Below the pieces are notes generated by a model. It saw only the letters and a list, made by a program, of their open reading frames with translations, ran no database searches and had not been told where the DNA came from. From Olsenella sp. Marseille-P4559 (lineage in GTDB: Bacteria; Actinomycetota; Coriobacteriia; Coriobacteriales; Atopobiaceae), in the NCBI RefSeq assembly GCF_900605015.1, contig NZ_LR027573.1, positions 761,135 to 825,134 on the forward strand: 64,000 nucleotides of DNA. Direction: 5' to 3'. Below, in pieces: positions 28,736-37,385 of the stretch. A program made the translations under genes and the position numbers. Numbering within the stretch: position 1 is the stretch's first letter; each line of letters starts with the position of its first letter.

Positions 28736-30225
28736 GCGACAACGAGACACCAAAGGCACCTATCAAGGGCATGGGCTCCGCTATCGACTCCGACGCGTTC
28801 AGGAATGCAGTGCAAGCGACCAGCAGCCCACTTAACGAAGCAATGCGTAAGGCAGTTGAACAATCTCAGATTAGCGACATTAGCTCGAGAATGTCGTCGA
28901 TGTTGGAAAGCTCTGGCGCTTTGAAGTCCTTGGGCGATATTGCAACCAAGGGCTTCAAGTTCGACATGCCTGATGCGCCACGCCTAGCCGCCCTCGATTA
29001 TTCAATGCCTGAATACAGCATTCCAGATTTGAGCACATCAATGGTTGGCTACCGCACCGACTGGCGGCAACTCATAATCATCGGCAATGGCTTTGATCTG
29101 CAATGCGGTCTTAAGTCTTCGTTCGGGGACTTCTTCCAGCCGAGGTTCGAGGCCATTAAGGGCATCCCTGACTGCAAGCGCGAAACATGGAGTAGGTTGG
29201 TGGCGGAATCCGCCCTCACGCTGTGAGACTTCATTCTCGAGGCGAACATTGATTCACTGTGGTGCGACATCGAAGGAACCATCGAGCGTTGGGTTCTTTC
29301 AGCTGGAGTTCCTGACACAGCGAAGGATTCTCCATCCGTCAAGGCGGTTGAATTCTTCAAGGTCTGCCCATTCACCGAAGGTGCATTCGTCCTCTTGAAC
29401 GGCCACAGGGAAAGCGAACAGGATGAAGAGAGCCACATGTACGGCAACATGGCGCGTTATGCCTGGGCGCTCTATCCGAAGATTGCCTCAAACGGATACA
29501 ACCGTGAGGCCTTCATAGCCTTATTGAGACAGGAGCTATTGAAGCTCGAACACGCCTTCGGCGAATACCTGGCAAACGAAGTCGAAACCAACGATGGCTA
29601 TGCAGAAAAGTGCAAGACGCTCTACCAAGCGATGGAGTGGGACGGAAAGAAAAGCGGAGACGGTTACTATTCCTCTACTTCCGTCCTCAGCTTCAACTAC
29701 ACCGACCTCATCGAGCGATTCTTCGACGGCGGAGAAGACGGCGCGTTCGCTAACATCCACGGGAAGCTCGGCCAAGAGATCATCTTCGGAATAGACGGCA
29801 AGGACTGTATGGACAATCCAGACGCTGTGGCTTTCACGAAGACATTCCGCCTCATGCGACGTGGCGGAACCCGCACCGACAAGCTCATCAGCACCGCCAA
29901 CAGCGCAAACTTGCGGGACGCGACAGACGTCATCAAATTCTACGGGCATTCGCTCGGGAAGGCCGACTACTCGTACTTCCAATCGATATTCGACGGCGTT
30001 GACCTTTACGAGAGCAAGACCATACTCGTTTTCTATTATCCCTACGACAGCACAGACGATGGCGAGGAGAAGAACGAGGCATGGCGGAATAGACTCGCTA
30101 ACTCGATCAACAAACTGCTCGTTGACTACGGTGCCACCATGGACAACAAGGATCATGGGAAAAACCTAATGCACAAACTGCTTCTTGAGGGACGTCTTAT
30201 CATCAGGGGCATACAGCTAAACTGA
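28732..30225 (+). pseudogene. AbiH family abortive-infection protein with an in-frame TGA
   Basis: 498 codons in one frame, interrupted only by TGA at 29224-29226 where Trp would fit (LTL-stop-DFILEANID). Motifs: LIIIGNGFDLQCGLKSSFGD (about residues 112-131), the AbiH signature; VLSFNYTD; ANIHGKLG; and IKFYGHSLGKADYSYFQSIF near the end. A 110-residue N-terminal extension is of unknown function. AbiH proteins protect against phages by an unclear mechanism. The start overlaps the stop of the glycine-rich protein gene. Without readthrough the product is a 164-residue fragment; the rest could be reached only by reinitiation. Confidence 0.85.
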
Positions 30226-30255
30226 CCGTTCTGCCTACGACTTGTGAGGAATGCC

Positions 30256-31447
30256 GTGAGCGATAGACCACAACGCAACGGCGAGCAAGACCTTGCCACC
30301 CTGTGGGGCTTCCTCCTCGACATCGACTGCCTCGACCCGCTCAACGAGTGGGCAGACAAATTCAACCTGTTCGACGTGCTGGGTGTGGCACGCACCGAGA
30401 TCAGGCACAGCAACGTGCTGGGACGGCTGCTTGATCCAAACGAGAACCACGGTCTGGGCGACGCGATAATACGGAGCTTCTTGAACTACGTCGCTACCAA
30501 TGGGAGCGACAACGTCGACGTATTCGATGCACTCCTGCTCGACTGCCACGACTTCACCGTGCGGCGTGAGTGGCGAAACATCGACATCCTGGCCGTGTCG
30601 GCAAGCAAGAAATACGTCGTCTGCATCGAGAACAAGATCGGCACCGGGGAGCACGACGACCAGCTCAACAGGTACCGGGAAATCATCGAGGCGCAATACC
30701 CGCATCACCGCCACGCCTTCATCTACCTCTCGCCAAGCGGTGCCGAATCAAGCGATCCCGAGCATTGGGTGGCAATGAGCTACACCGACGTGTTGGGCAT
30801 CGTGCAGGCTACGCGGAACAAGAACAGGCTGCTCCCCAACGTGGAGCTTCTCATCAACAACTACATCGAGACCATCAGGAGGGACGTCGTGGGAGACGAA
30901 AGACTCGAATAGATATGCGCGGAAATCTACTCGAAGCATCGCAGGGCGCTCGACCTCATCTACGAGCACAGGCCGGACAGGGCGTCCTCACTCGCTGCCA
31001 CCATATTCGCTTGGGCGGAACAGCGCGATGCGGAGGGCATGATCGTCCTCGACAGGAACAAGTGCAACAAGTCATATACGCGCTTCACCACGCCCGGGAT
31101 GTCCGAGGCTTTGCCCGACACCGAGGAGGCTAACAGCTCGTGGGGCACGCGCAACCACTACTTCTACGAGGTGGTGCACGGCAGCGAGAGCTTCAAGAGC
31201 TGGATCTCGCTGAACCGGAAGGGCGCTGGACCGGACCTCCTGGCACGCCTCCTCTCGCCCCAAGCGCGTGAACTGGAGCTACCACGTTCCGTACGCCACC
31301 TCAGACTGCAACGTCAACGAGGATATGAGCGAGGCAGAGATCTTCAAGCAACTGGACAAGCAGCTGAATCGTCTCATGAAATTCGAGGCAAAGATCGCAC
31401 CGCGTGTTCTCAATGACGCGAAGACAGACGAGAGCGCACGAGCGTAG
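30256..31447 (+). pseudogene. PD-(D/E)XK nuclease family protein, TAG and frameshift
   Basis: The N-terminal 218 codons read EIRHSNVLGRLLDPNENHGL, WRNIDILAV (catalytic Asp), YVVCIENKIGTGEHDDQL (ExK) and HAFIYLSP, the PDDEXK_4 pattern. TAG at 30910-30912 interrupts the frame (RLE-stop-ICAEIYSKHRRALDLIYEH), after which it stays open until a one-base shift near 31257; the C-terminus (VNWSYHVPYATSDCNVNED) then runs to 31447. A GTG start at 30256 with GAGGA upstream is likely. It follows AbiH by 30 bases and probably formed a defence operon with it. The nuclease core itself is intact in the first fragment. Confidence 0.75.
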
Positions 31448-31554
31448 CACTCGACACTAGGCATAACAACGAAGTTGTGACAGCCCACTAACCTCATCGC
31501 AGGTTGGCGGGCTGCCTTCATGTTGGCCGCCCTCGATAACGAAAGGCGGTAATC

Positions 31555-32093
31555 ATGGACGGTAAGCAGAATGGCAGCCAGGAAACCACGCAGAGTGCGG
31601 AGAGCCAGGCGCAGCAAGAGCAGCAACAGGAAGGCACGCAGGCCCAGCGAGAAGTGACCGACAACTCCGGTACCGGCTGGGAGAAGCAGATCGCAGACCG
31701 CGACGCTCGCATCGCCGAGCTGGAGGGCCAGGTGGCCGAGGCCGCCAAGACCACGGAAGCTGTGCGGCGAGATGGCCGAGGTGAAGGGCCAGGCCGAGAG
31801 CGACCGAATCGGCTTCAAGCTACAGCTCGCGGGCGTGCGCAACATAAAGGCCACACGCGCCCCTGCTCGCAGACCACGACAACGACGTGGACAAGCTCAA
31901 GGAGGCCGAGCCTTGGCTCTTTGGGGCCGACGGGAGGCGCCGAGGGCGGCGCCGGAGCAGTGGAACGACCGACCTGCCCAACGCGAGAGCCGCCCGCGAC
32001 GAGGGCAAGACGCACAAGCACTGGCGCGAGATTGCGGGGCTTGGCCAACGGTTCCGACGACAAGAAGAGCCACTGACAGAGAGGAAGGGCTGA
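31555..32093 (+). pseudogene. phage scaffold protein (DUF4355) remnant
   Basis: Starts well (MDGKQNGSQETTQSAESQ, Gln/Glu-rich, then IADRDARIAELEGQVAEAAK, a coiled coil), matching phage DUF4355 scaffold proteins. It then passes through at least three frames: MAEVKGQAESDRIGFKLQL from 31772, MDKLKEAEPWLF from 31887, and HWREIAGL near the end. Several indels destroy it. It lies directly before the capsid remnant, the normal order of a head module, and resumes the phage genes interrupted by the defence cluster at 25976-31447. Confidence 0.75.
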
Positions 32094-32096
32094 ACA

Positions 32097-32660
32097 ATGC
32101 CTAACAACATCGCATTCGCACGCAACTACGTGTCGGTCATCGACGAAGTCTACTAGCGTGCCGGGATCCTCCGGCGTACCCAGCTCCGGCCGCCGCATGG
32201 TCCACACGGGCCATAACGCCAAGGAGATCATGATCTCGAAGATCTCCGTCATCGGCCCGGGGAATTACACCCACAGCGTAGACTATAAGACATGCTCAAT
32301 CACCTACGAGTTCGAGACCAAGACCTTCAACTACGACCGAGGCATTCGCCTGTTCACCGACATGATGGACGTCGAGCGGGCCGGCGTGAACGACTGCTTC
32401 GTTTAGGACGGGGCTGAGCTCATGCGCACGCAGATGGCTCCCGAGGCCGACGCCTTCACCTTCGCGCAGATCGCCGGGCACACCGGGGTCACAGTAAAGA
32501 GCGAGGGCCTGTCCGAGACGGCCGCCACCGACGCACCCGGACATGGCATATGTCCTCATCTGGTCGGGAGAGATCGACTCGTACAGGCTCGGCAGGAAGC
32601 TCCTGGTCTCGAAGGCGTCCGTGGACGCCTACATCGGGGCGCTTCGCCCTCGGCAGGCAA
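32097..32660 (+). pseudogene. phage major capsid protein remnant
   Basis: Begins MPNNIAFARNYVSVIDEVY, then TAG at 32154 where Gln would fit, a frame change, and HNAKEIMISKISV, CSITYEFETKTFNYDRGIRL and VERAGVNDCFV, followed by TAG at 32404 and AELMRTQMAPEADAFTFAQIA. These are the N-arm, E-loop and spine-helix regions of a phage capsid protein of the N4gp56 or related type. A last segment (VLIWSGEIDSYRLGRKLLVS) near 32560-32620 is probably its continuation in another frame. At least two stops and two shifts: non-functional. Nothing recognisable lies between 32660 and the AbiEii stop at 32726. Confidence 0.65.
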
Positions 32661-32725
32661 GTCATCGCGCGGTTCGCGCCGCCTCGTCGGTTCGGACAGG
32701 CGCTCCGATACGGGAGCGATTTTGT

Positions 32726-33721
32726 TCAGCTGTGCCCGTTGATGGCTTCCTCGAGCTCGGCCATGTAGGCGATGACTTCCTCGATGCTCGGGTAGCTGCC
32801 AAACAGCATCGGCCGCATCGAGGCGTAGTCGGCCGCGAGCTCGGCGAGCCTGCCCTTCAGCGGGACGAGCCTAAGCGTGCCGGGCTTGGCATCAGCTAGC
32901 CTGGCCCACGGCGTGCGGTAGAACTTCTCCTTGAACCTGACGACCTGCGCGAGCAGGTCGGGCTGTGCGACGGCACGGTCGAGTGCGAACGAGTGTCCGA
33001 GGCGGTACATGTCGTAGTAGTGGCGGGAGTAGCGCCTGGGCATGGCCTTTCCCTCGGGCCTGTTGGCCTCCTGGTGCAGGATGGTTGCCTTCTCCCAGAA
33101 CGTGCGCTCTGGGCTCGCGGTGCGCACTGTGGTTGATAGCTCTGCAACGAACGGCACTACGTCGGCCGCGTACGGGGCAATCGTAGCCTCCTCGGAGGGC
33201 GACCACGCCGCCATGGGGCCGATCTCCAGCTTGATGGTGTCGAGCGTTCCCGCCGATTCGTACGAGCGCGGGTAGTCGAAGTACACGGTCTCCTCCTCGT
33301 CGCCGCACCCCACGAACGCCTCGGCGCCGAGGGACTCGGAGAGCGTGGCCTTAAGCTTAGGGGCGAAGACGTCGGCCAGGAAGGCGTTCGTGCGTTCGAT
33401 GCTGTCGGCCTTGAACCGCTCCTGCGCCGAGTTGCTGCGCGGCTCCCACGGCTCGTCGGCGCCGTAGCCCAGAAGCCGCCAGTCCAGTATGAGGTCGATG
33501 TCCTCGGAGAAGCGCTCGATGAGCCCGAACGCCTTCGACAGGCTCGTGCCGCCTTTGAACACCATGGATTCGGCGAAGCCACTTTTATGGAAGAGGTGGT
33601 CGAGGGTATAGCACACCCAGAAGTCTTTCTCGACGACGGCCGGCGCGAGCGCCATCCTCTGCGCGGCGGCCTCGAAGACCAGCCTGCGTTCGTCGGCCGA
33701 GGCCTTAGCGATCCGGTCCAT
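32726..33721 (-). CDS. abiEii: AbiEii-type nucleotidyltransferase toxin
   Basis: 331 residues. VVEKDFWVCYTLDHLF, MVFKGGTSLSKAFGLIERFSED and DIDLIL give the GGTSLxK...SxDxD nucleotidyltransferase motif of AbiEii/AbiGii toxins. FWEKATILHQEANRP and RHYYDMYRL are the conserved C-terminal motifs. The family transfers nucleotides to RNA targets such as tRNA ends, arresting growth during phage infection. Its start overlaps the antitoxin gene's end by 17 bases, so the two are translationally coupled. The gene is intact, unlike many neighbours. Confidence 0.92.
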   Translation of the reverse strand: MDRIAKASADERRLVFEAAAQRMALAPAVVEKDFWVCYTLDHLFHKSGFAESMVFKGGTSLSKAFGLIERFSEDIDLILDWRLLGYGADEPWEPRSNSAQERFKADSIERTNAFLADVFAPKLKATLSESLGAEAFVGCGDEEETVYFDYPRSYESAGTLDTIKLEIGPMAAWSPSEEATIAPYAADVVPFVAELSTTVRTASPERTFWEKATILHQEANRPEGKAMPRRYSRHYYDMYRLGHSFALDRAVAQPDLLAQVVRFKEKFYRTPWARLADAKPGTLRLVPLKGRLAELAADYASMRPMLFGSYPSIEEVIAYMAELEEAINGHS

Positions 33722-34322
33722 GCTTTGCCTCCCATATCTTCTTCGCGGCGTCAGCCACCCAGGAGGTGAGCCCTGCCGACTCTTCCAGGAACGCTTCGGC
33801 CTGCCGCTCCGTGAGGCTGCGCGCGAGCATTCCGATTTCCTCGTCGCCCACGTTCTCGCGCCCGAGCGCCTTGAGGGCCTGCACGATGGTGCAGGTGGTC
33901 TGTGAGCAGTCGAGCAAGTCGCGGTTGGCGCGGTGCCGGAGCTCGATTTCATAGGGCCCATACCCATAGCGCTTGTAGGGGCCGCTGCTGACGTAGACGA
34001 GCTTGGCAGGCACTTGGGTGTCGAGGCCCAGCGCGTTGAGGGCAGCATCGCCGGATGGGGCAACGACCCACTTGTTGGCCCGAGCGATGGCGCGGACGAC
34101 CTCGTCGGCGCTGGCCGGCACCTCGGCGCCCATGAGCGCGCTTCTCTCGGGCACGTAGTAGACGCCGTGGACGGCGCGCGCGAGCCCGCCCTTGGCATGC
34201 ATGCGCCCAAGCACGTTCGCGGCGTTGCGCCGACCGGCGATGTCAGAGAAGTCGGCAGCCGTGAAGGCCCTGCCGGCTCCGATGCTCTCTATTCGCTCGG
34301 CGATGGTCTCCGCCTCCGTCAT
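33705..34322 (-). CDS. abiEi: AbiEi-type antitoxin / transcriptional regulator (DUF6088)
   Basis: 205 residues. The N-terminal winged helix (IGAGRAFTAADFSDIAGRRN, then LGRMHAKGGLARAVHGVYYV) and the C-terminal domain (WVVAPSGDAALNALGLDTQV, then YEIELRHRANRDLL) match DUF6088/AbiEi antitoxins. These bind their own promoter and counteract AbiEii without contacting it (type IV system). A strong AAGGAGGAC precedes the start at 34322. Earlier in-frame Met codons lie inside the operator region and are rejected. A perfect 10-base palindrome lies 18 bases upstream of the start, as expected for autorepression. Confidence 0.9.
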   Translation of the reverse strand: MTEAETIAERIESIGAGRAFTAADFSDIAGRRNAANVLGRMHAKGGLARAVHGVYYVPERSALMGAEVPASADEVVRAIARANKWVVAPSGDAALNALGLDTQVPAKLVYVSSGPYKRYGYGPYEIELRHRANRDLLDCSQTTCTIVQALKALGRENVGDEEIGMLARSLTERQAEAFLEESAGLTSWVADAAKKIWEAKHGPDR

Positions 34323-34339
34323 GCTGGTCCTCCTTTTCA

Positions 34340-34369
34340 TGATGAAAAAAGTATATGCCTTTTTCATCA
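34340..34369 (-). promoter_or_regulatory. AbiE operator palindrome
   Basis: Arms TGATGAAAAA (34340-34349) and TTTTTCATCA (34360-34369) flank a 10-base spacer that contains TATACT on the minus strand, a good -10 candidate. Binding of AbiEi to this palindrome would cover the promoter. No convincing -35 box is visible at the usual spacing. Confidence 0.65.
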
Positions 34370-34476
34370 AGCACTGCCCAACAGCCTCGATCCTCCTTCG
34401 CACCATGCCTGCGCCCCTCGATGTCCCAAGCATGCGCGCATGTGCTCGAAAGCAACCGCGCCTTCCAATCGCAATC

Positions 34477-35904
34477 GTGTCGAGAAAGTTGGTGTTTGCG
34501 CCCCTAGATAGGGAAACGGCCGCCGCCTTAGAATCTGCATCAGCCACGAAAACGGATTCGAGGAAGGGCAACGACCGCAATGGATTCCCTACAGCAGATT
34601 CCGACCGATTCGGACGGCAGCGCCGACCTGCGCGAGCTGGCGCGCGTGCTTCTGGGGACCATGGCGGGCGCGGTCATGGACGCGCAGGCGGATGCGCTCT
34701 GCGAGGATGGGGCGAACGTCCGCAACGGCTACCGCGAGCGCGGGCTCGTCACGGCGGTGGGCCCGATCGCGATGAGGATTCCCAAGCTGCGCGCGGGAAC
34801 CTGCTTCCCCGAGGGAATAGTCGGCCGCTATAGCCGCGCGGGCCGAGCCGTCGCGGCGGCCGTGGCCGGGATGTACGCCAACGGCGTCTCCACCAGGAAG
34901 GTGCGGAGGGTCGCCGAGAGGACGGGCATCGACCGCCTCTCGGCCGACCAGGCGAGCGCGATATGCGGGAGCCTCGACGAGGGGGTTGCGGCGCTGGCCT
35001 CGCGCACCTTCGAGGGCCTGGACTTCCCCTACCTGTTCCCGGGCGCCACCTACACCAGGCGCAGGCGGGACGGCCGCGTGCAGTCCGCCGCCGTCGCCGC
35101 GGCGATGGCCTGCGGGTCCGACGGCGTGCGCCGCGCAGTGGGATTCTCCGCGATCGGCACCGAGACCCACGCCGGATGGCTCGGGTTCTGCCGCGACCTG
35201 CGCAGGCGCGGCGTCGCGGGCGTGAGGTGCGTCACGGGCGACGCGCACGAGGGGCTCAGGCGCGCCATGGCAGAGTGCTTCCCGGGAACGGCCTGGCAGC
35301 GCTGCATCGTGCACCTGGAGCGCAACGTGTGCTCGCTGCTCAAGACCGAGCGCCAGCGCGCGATGGCGGGCAAGGCGCTGCAGGCGGTGCTTCGGGAGTC
35401 CGACCCCGCCGTGGTCCGCGCCGCCTACCACGCTGCGGCCGACGCAGTGGGCGCGATGTCCGAGGAGGCCGGGAGCCTGCTCGGGGAGGCCGAGGCCGGC
35501 GCGCTCGCCTACCTCGACTTCCCGGCCGAGCACAGGCGCCGCATCCGGACGAACGACTGCCAGGAGCGCACGAACCGCGAGACAAGGCGCAGGTCGCGGG
35601 TGGTGCAGGTCTTCCCGAGCGCCGAGTCCATGATCAGGCCCATGGGCGCCGTGATGGCCGAGCAGGACGAGGACTGGTCGGGCAGGTACTGGATCGTGCC
35701 GGAGTCGCTCGCGAGGCTGGAGGAGCCGGCCCACGCCGAGCGGGAGCCCACCGGTGAGTCGAGGGAGTGGGGCCTCGAGGTCGTGCAGGCGGCGATAGAG
35801 CTAGCCGACGCCGGATGGAGGGTGGCGTGATGGTATGATGGTCGATGGATTCTAGGCGTTCGGCCGCCCCGTCGGGCAGGCGCAAACACCAACATTTCCG
35901 ACAC
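34477..35904 (+). mobile_element. IS256-family insertion sequence
   Basis: Terminal inverted repeats of 26 bases with 23 matches lie at 34477-34502 and 35879-35904; both inner ends read GGTGTTTGCGCC on the reading side. They enclose one transposase gene (34580-35830). The 8 bases outside the two ends (34469-34476 and 35905-35912) do not match, so no target duplication is visible. The element may have been rearranged after insertion or one flank lost. Confidence 0.85.
34580..35830 (+). CDS. IS256-family (Mutator-type) transposase
   Basis: 416 residues. NGYRERGLVTAVGPIAMRIPKLR, then FPEGIVGRYSRAGRA and VAGMYANGVSTRKV are the Mutator-family N-terminus. VRCVTGDAHEGLRRAMAECF contains the second catalytic Asp and WQRCIVHLERNV the C..H signature; NDCQERTNRETRRRSRVVQVF near the end carries the catalytic Glu. 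The first Asp region is less clear: the usual YLFVDATY appears as YLFPGATYTRRRRDG, with Pro-Gly in place of Val-Asp. Loss of that Asp would inactivate the enzyme. Otherwise full length. Its GC content is higher than that of surrounding genes. Confidence 0.88.
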   Translation: MDSLQQIPTDSDGSADLRELARVLLGTMAGAVMDAQADALCEDGANVRNGYRERGLVTAVGPIAMRIPKLRAGTCFPEGIVGRYSRAGRAVAAAVAGMYANGVSTRKVRRVAERTGIDRLSADQASAICGSLDEGVAALASRTFEGLDFPYLFPGATYTRRRRDGRVQSAAVAAAMACGSDGVRRAVGFSAIGTETHAGWLGFCRDLRRRGVAGVRCVTGDAHEGLRRAMAECFPGTAWQRCIVHLERNVCSLLKTERQRAMAGKALQAVLRESDPAVVRAAYHAAADAVGAMSEEAGSLLGEAEAGALAYLDFPAEHRRRIRTNDCQERTNRETRRRSRVVQVFPSAESMIRPMGAVMAEQDEDWSGRYWIVPESLARLEEPAHAEREPTGESREWGLEVVQAAIELADAGWRVA

Positions 35905-36211
35905 TACCTTGTAATCTGCATAATAAAATGTTTTCGTATAGTTTTTTACATGACATATAAGCATATCCGCATATTTATGACTGTATAACATTCCCACTGA
36001 TTTGCTATGCCGTCTCTGTAAGACAGGCTTCTTGAGGCCATCATCCATAGGCAGCACCGCAGTCTTGAAAAGAAGTCTAAGATGCGTGGTGCCAGCCTGG
36101 CTGTTGGGAACTAGCAGGGCGATGTCGACGGGCTTATCGTCAAACGAGGGCTACATCCAAAGAAACTCGTCTTGCTGTCCGCATACTACCCGAGCATCAC
36201 GCTGTCCGATT
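35905..36211. other. AT-rich intergenic stretch after the IS256 element
   Basis: About 300 bases. The first 100 (35905-36005) are strikingly AT-rich compared with the rest of the window; no gene is visible on either strand. The remainder has short frames without motifs. It separates the IS element from the fructokinase remnant. Confidence 0.4.
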
Positions 36212-36371
36212 TCAGAAAGCCCATGCATCACACCGCGCTGGGTCGGTTGTGGGAATCTGCTCGCGTTCAGGCGCTTCTCCCTCGCCGTCACCCACGGCAA
36301 GAACCATCTTGGCTCCACCTGCCTCGATGCCACCAATCCTGCTCACGCCAGCCACCTCGTGACTCAGCAAA
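36212..36371 (-). pseudogene. ROK-family fructokinase N-terminal remnant
   Basis: On the minus strand the frame reads ISR-less GVSRIGGIEAGGAKMVLAVGDG, then EREQIPTTDPA, the phosphate-binding start (GGIEAGG.K) of ROK fructokinases. It stops after some 50 codons with unrelated residues; the catalytic DxD region and the rest are missing. It lies downstream of the aldolase operon, where a fructokinase would make sense. The deletion may be linked to the IS256 insertion. Confidence 0.65.
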
Positions 36372-36386
36372 CGCATCGGGATGGAA

Positions 36387-36421
36387 AACGACCCCGCGGC
36401 TCTTGGGCCGTCGGGGTCGTT
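36387..36421 (-). terminator. rho-independent terminator of the PTS/aldolase operon
   Basis: AACGACCCCGCGGC (36387-36400) pairs with GCCGTCGGGGTCGTT (36407-36421) with one bulge; on the minus strand the hairpin is followed by TTTTCC. It lies 14 bases past the stop of the last aldolase gene. Confidence 0.8.
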
Positions 36422-36434
36422 CCTTGGGAACCAC

Positions 36435-37343
36435 CTACTCGAGGCCTGCCCTCCACTGCCTAACGCCTGGCTCACGGTATAGCGCAACCTTGCCAACGCT
36501 GCCGAACAGCTGCATCTTGTGCGTGATGACCTGCTTGCCGGCCTCGATGCACGCGGGGAACAGGTTGTTGGGATCCCAGCCGCTGTTGGGCTGCGCAAGA
36601 ATCTCGCGGGCCTTCGTGAAGAACGCGTTCTTGTAGTCGGAGGAGATGTTGACCTTCTCGATGCCGATCTCCACGGCCTCGGCCACCTCGGAATCAGGGT
36701 TGCCCGAGCCTCCATGGAGGACCAGCGGAATGTCGACGACATCCTTGATGCTCTGGAGAACGTCCATGCGCAGCTTGGGGGTGACACCCTTGGGATACAG
36801 ACCGTGGCAGGTGCCGATGGCAACAGCCAGGGTGTCAACGCCAGTCTTCTCGACGAACACCTTGGCATCGTCGGGATTGGTGTACTTAACCTCAGTCATA
36901 CCACCCTCGATGGTCACACCAGTCGTGCCAATGGTACCAAGCTCGCCCTCAACGGACACATCGACCATGTGGCAATAGCGCACGACCTCAGCGGTCTTCT
37001 CGATGTTCTCCTCAAAGGGAAGTAGGGAGCCGTCCAGCATGACGGAGCTGAAGCCGTCATGCACGGCACGCATGATAGACTCGATGGAATCGCCATGGTC
37101 CATGTGCAGGACAAAGGGAACGGGGCTGTTGCCGATACGGTCGACCATGTACTTCACGAACTCGTCCTTGCAGTACTCGAGCTCGGTGGGGTGCACGGCG
37201 ATGATCGCGGGAGAGTCGTTCTCCTCGGCGGCCTCGACGACCGTACGGAACAGGTTGGACTCGGAGACGTTATAGGCACCCACTGCAAAGTGGTTGGCCT
37301 GAGCCACCTCAAGCATCTGGTTCATGTTAAGAAGCATTGCCAT
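36435..37343 (-). CDS. class II ketose-bisphosphate aldolase
   Basis: 302 residues. FAVGAYNVSESNLFRTVVEAAEE, FVLHMDHGDS (catalytic Asp and zinc His), VDVSVEGELGTIG (second ligand Glu), AVAIGTCHGLYP (zinc His) and LVLHGGSGNPDSEV (zinc His and phosphate loop) complete the class II zinc aldolase site. Size and motifs fit the fructose-1,6/tagatose-1,6-bisphosphate aldolase group (FbaA/GatY/KbaY). AAAGGTTAG precedes the start. It is the last gene of a PTS operon and 42 bases downstream of a second, distinct aldolase. Confidence 0.9.
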   Translation of the reverse strand: MAMLLNMNQMLEVAQANHFAVGAYNVSESNLFRTVVEAAEENDSPAIIAVHPTELEYCKDEFVKYMVDRIGNSPVPFVLHMDHGDSIESIMRAVHDGFSSVMLDGSLLPFEENIEKTAEVVRYCHMVDVSVEGELGTIGTTGVTIEGGMTEVKYTNPDDAKVFVEKTGVDTLAVAIGTCHGLYPKGVTPKLRMDVLQSIKDVVDIPLVLHGGSGNPDSEVAEAVEIGIEKVNISSDYKNAFFTKAREILAQPNSGWDPNNLFPACIEAGKQVITHKMQLFGSVGKVALYREPGVRQWRAGLE

Positions 37344-37385
37344 CTAACCTTTCTCGAATGAGGGATCATTGCTGAGTTAGCACAA

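Noticed and set aside
34589..35734. Long minus-strand open frame opposite the IS256 transposase
   Set aside because: It is the antisense of a clear transposase gene; long antisense frames are usual in GC-rich coding DNA.
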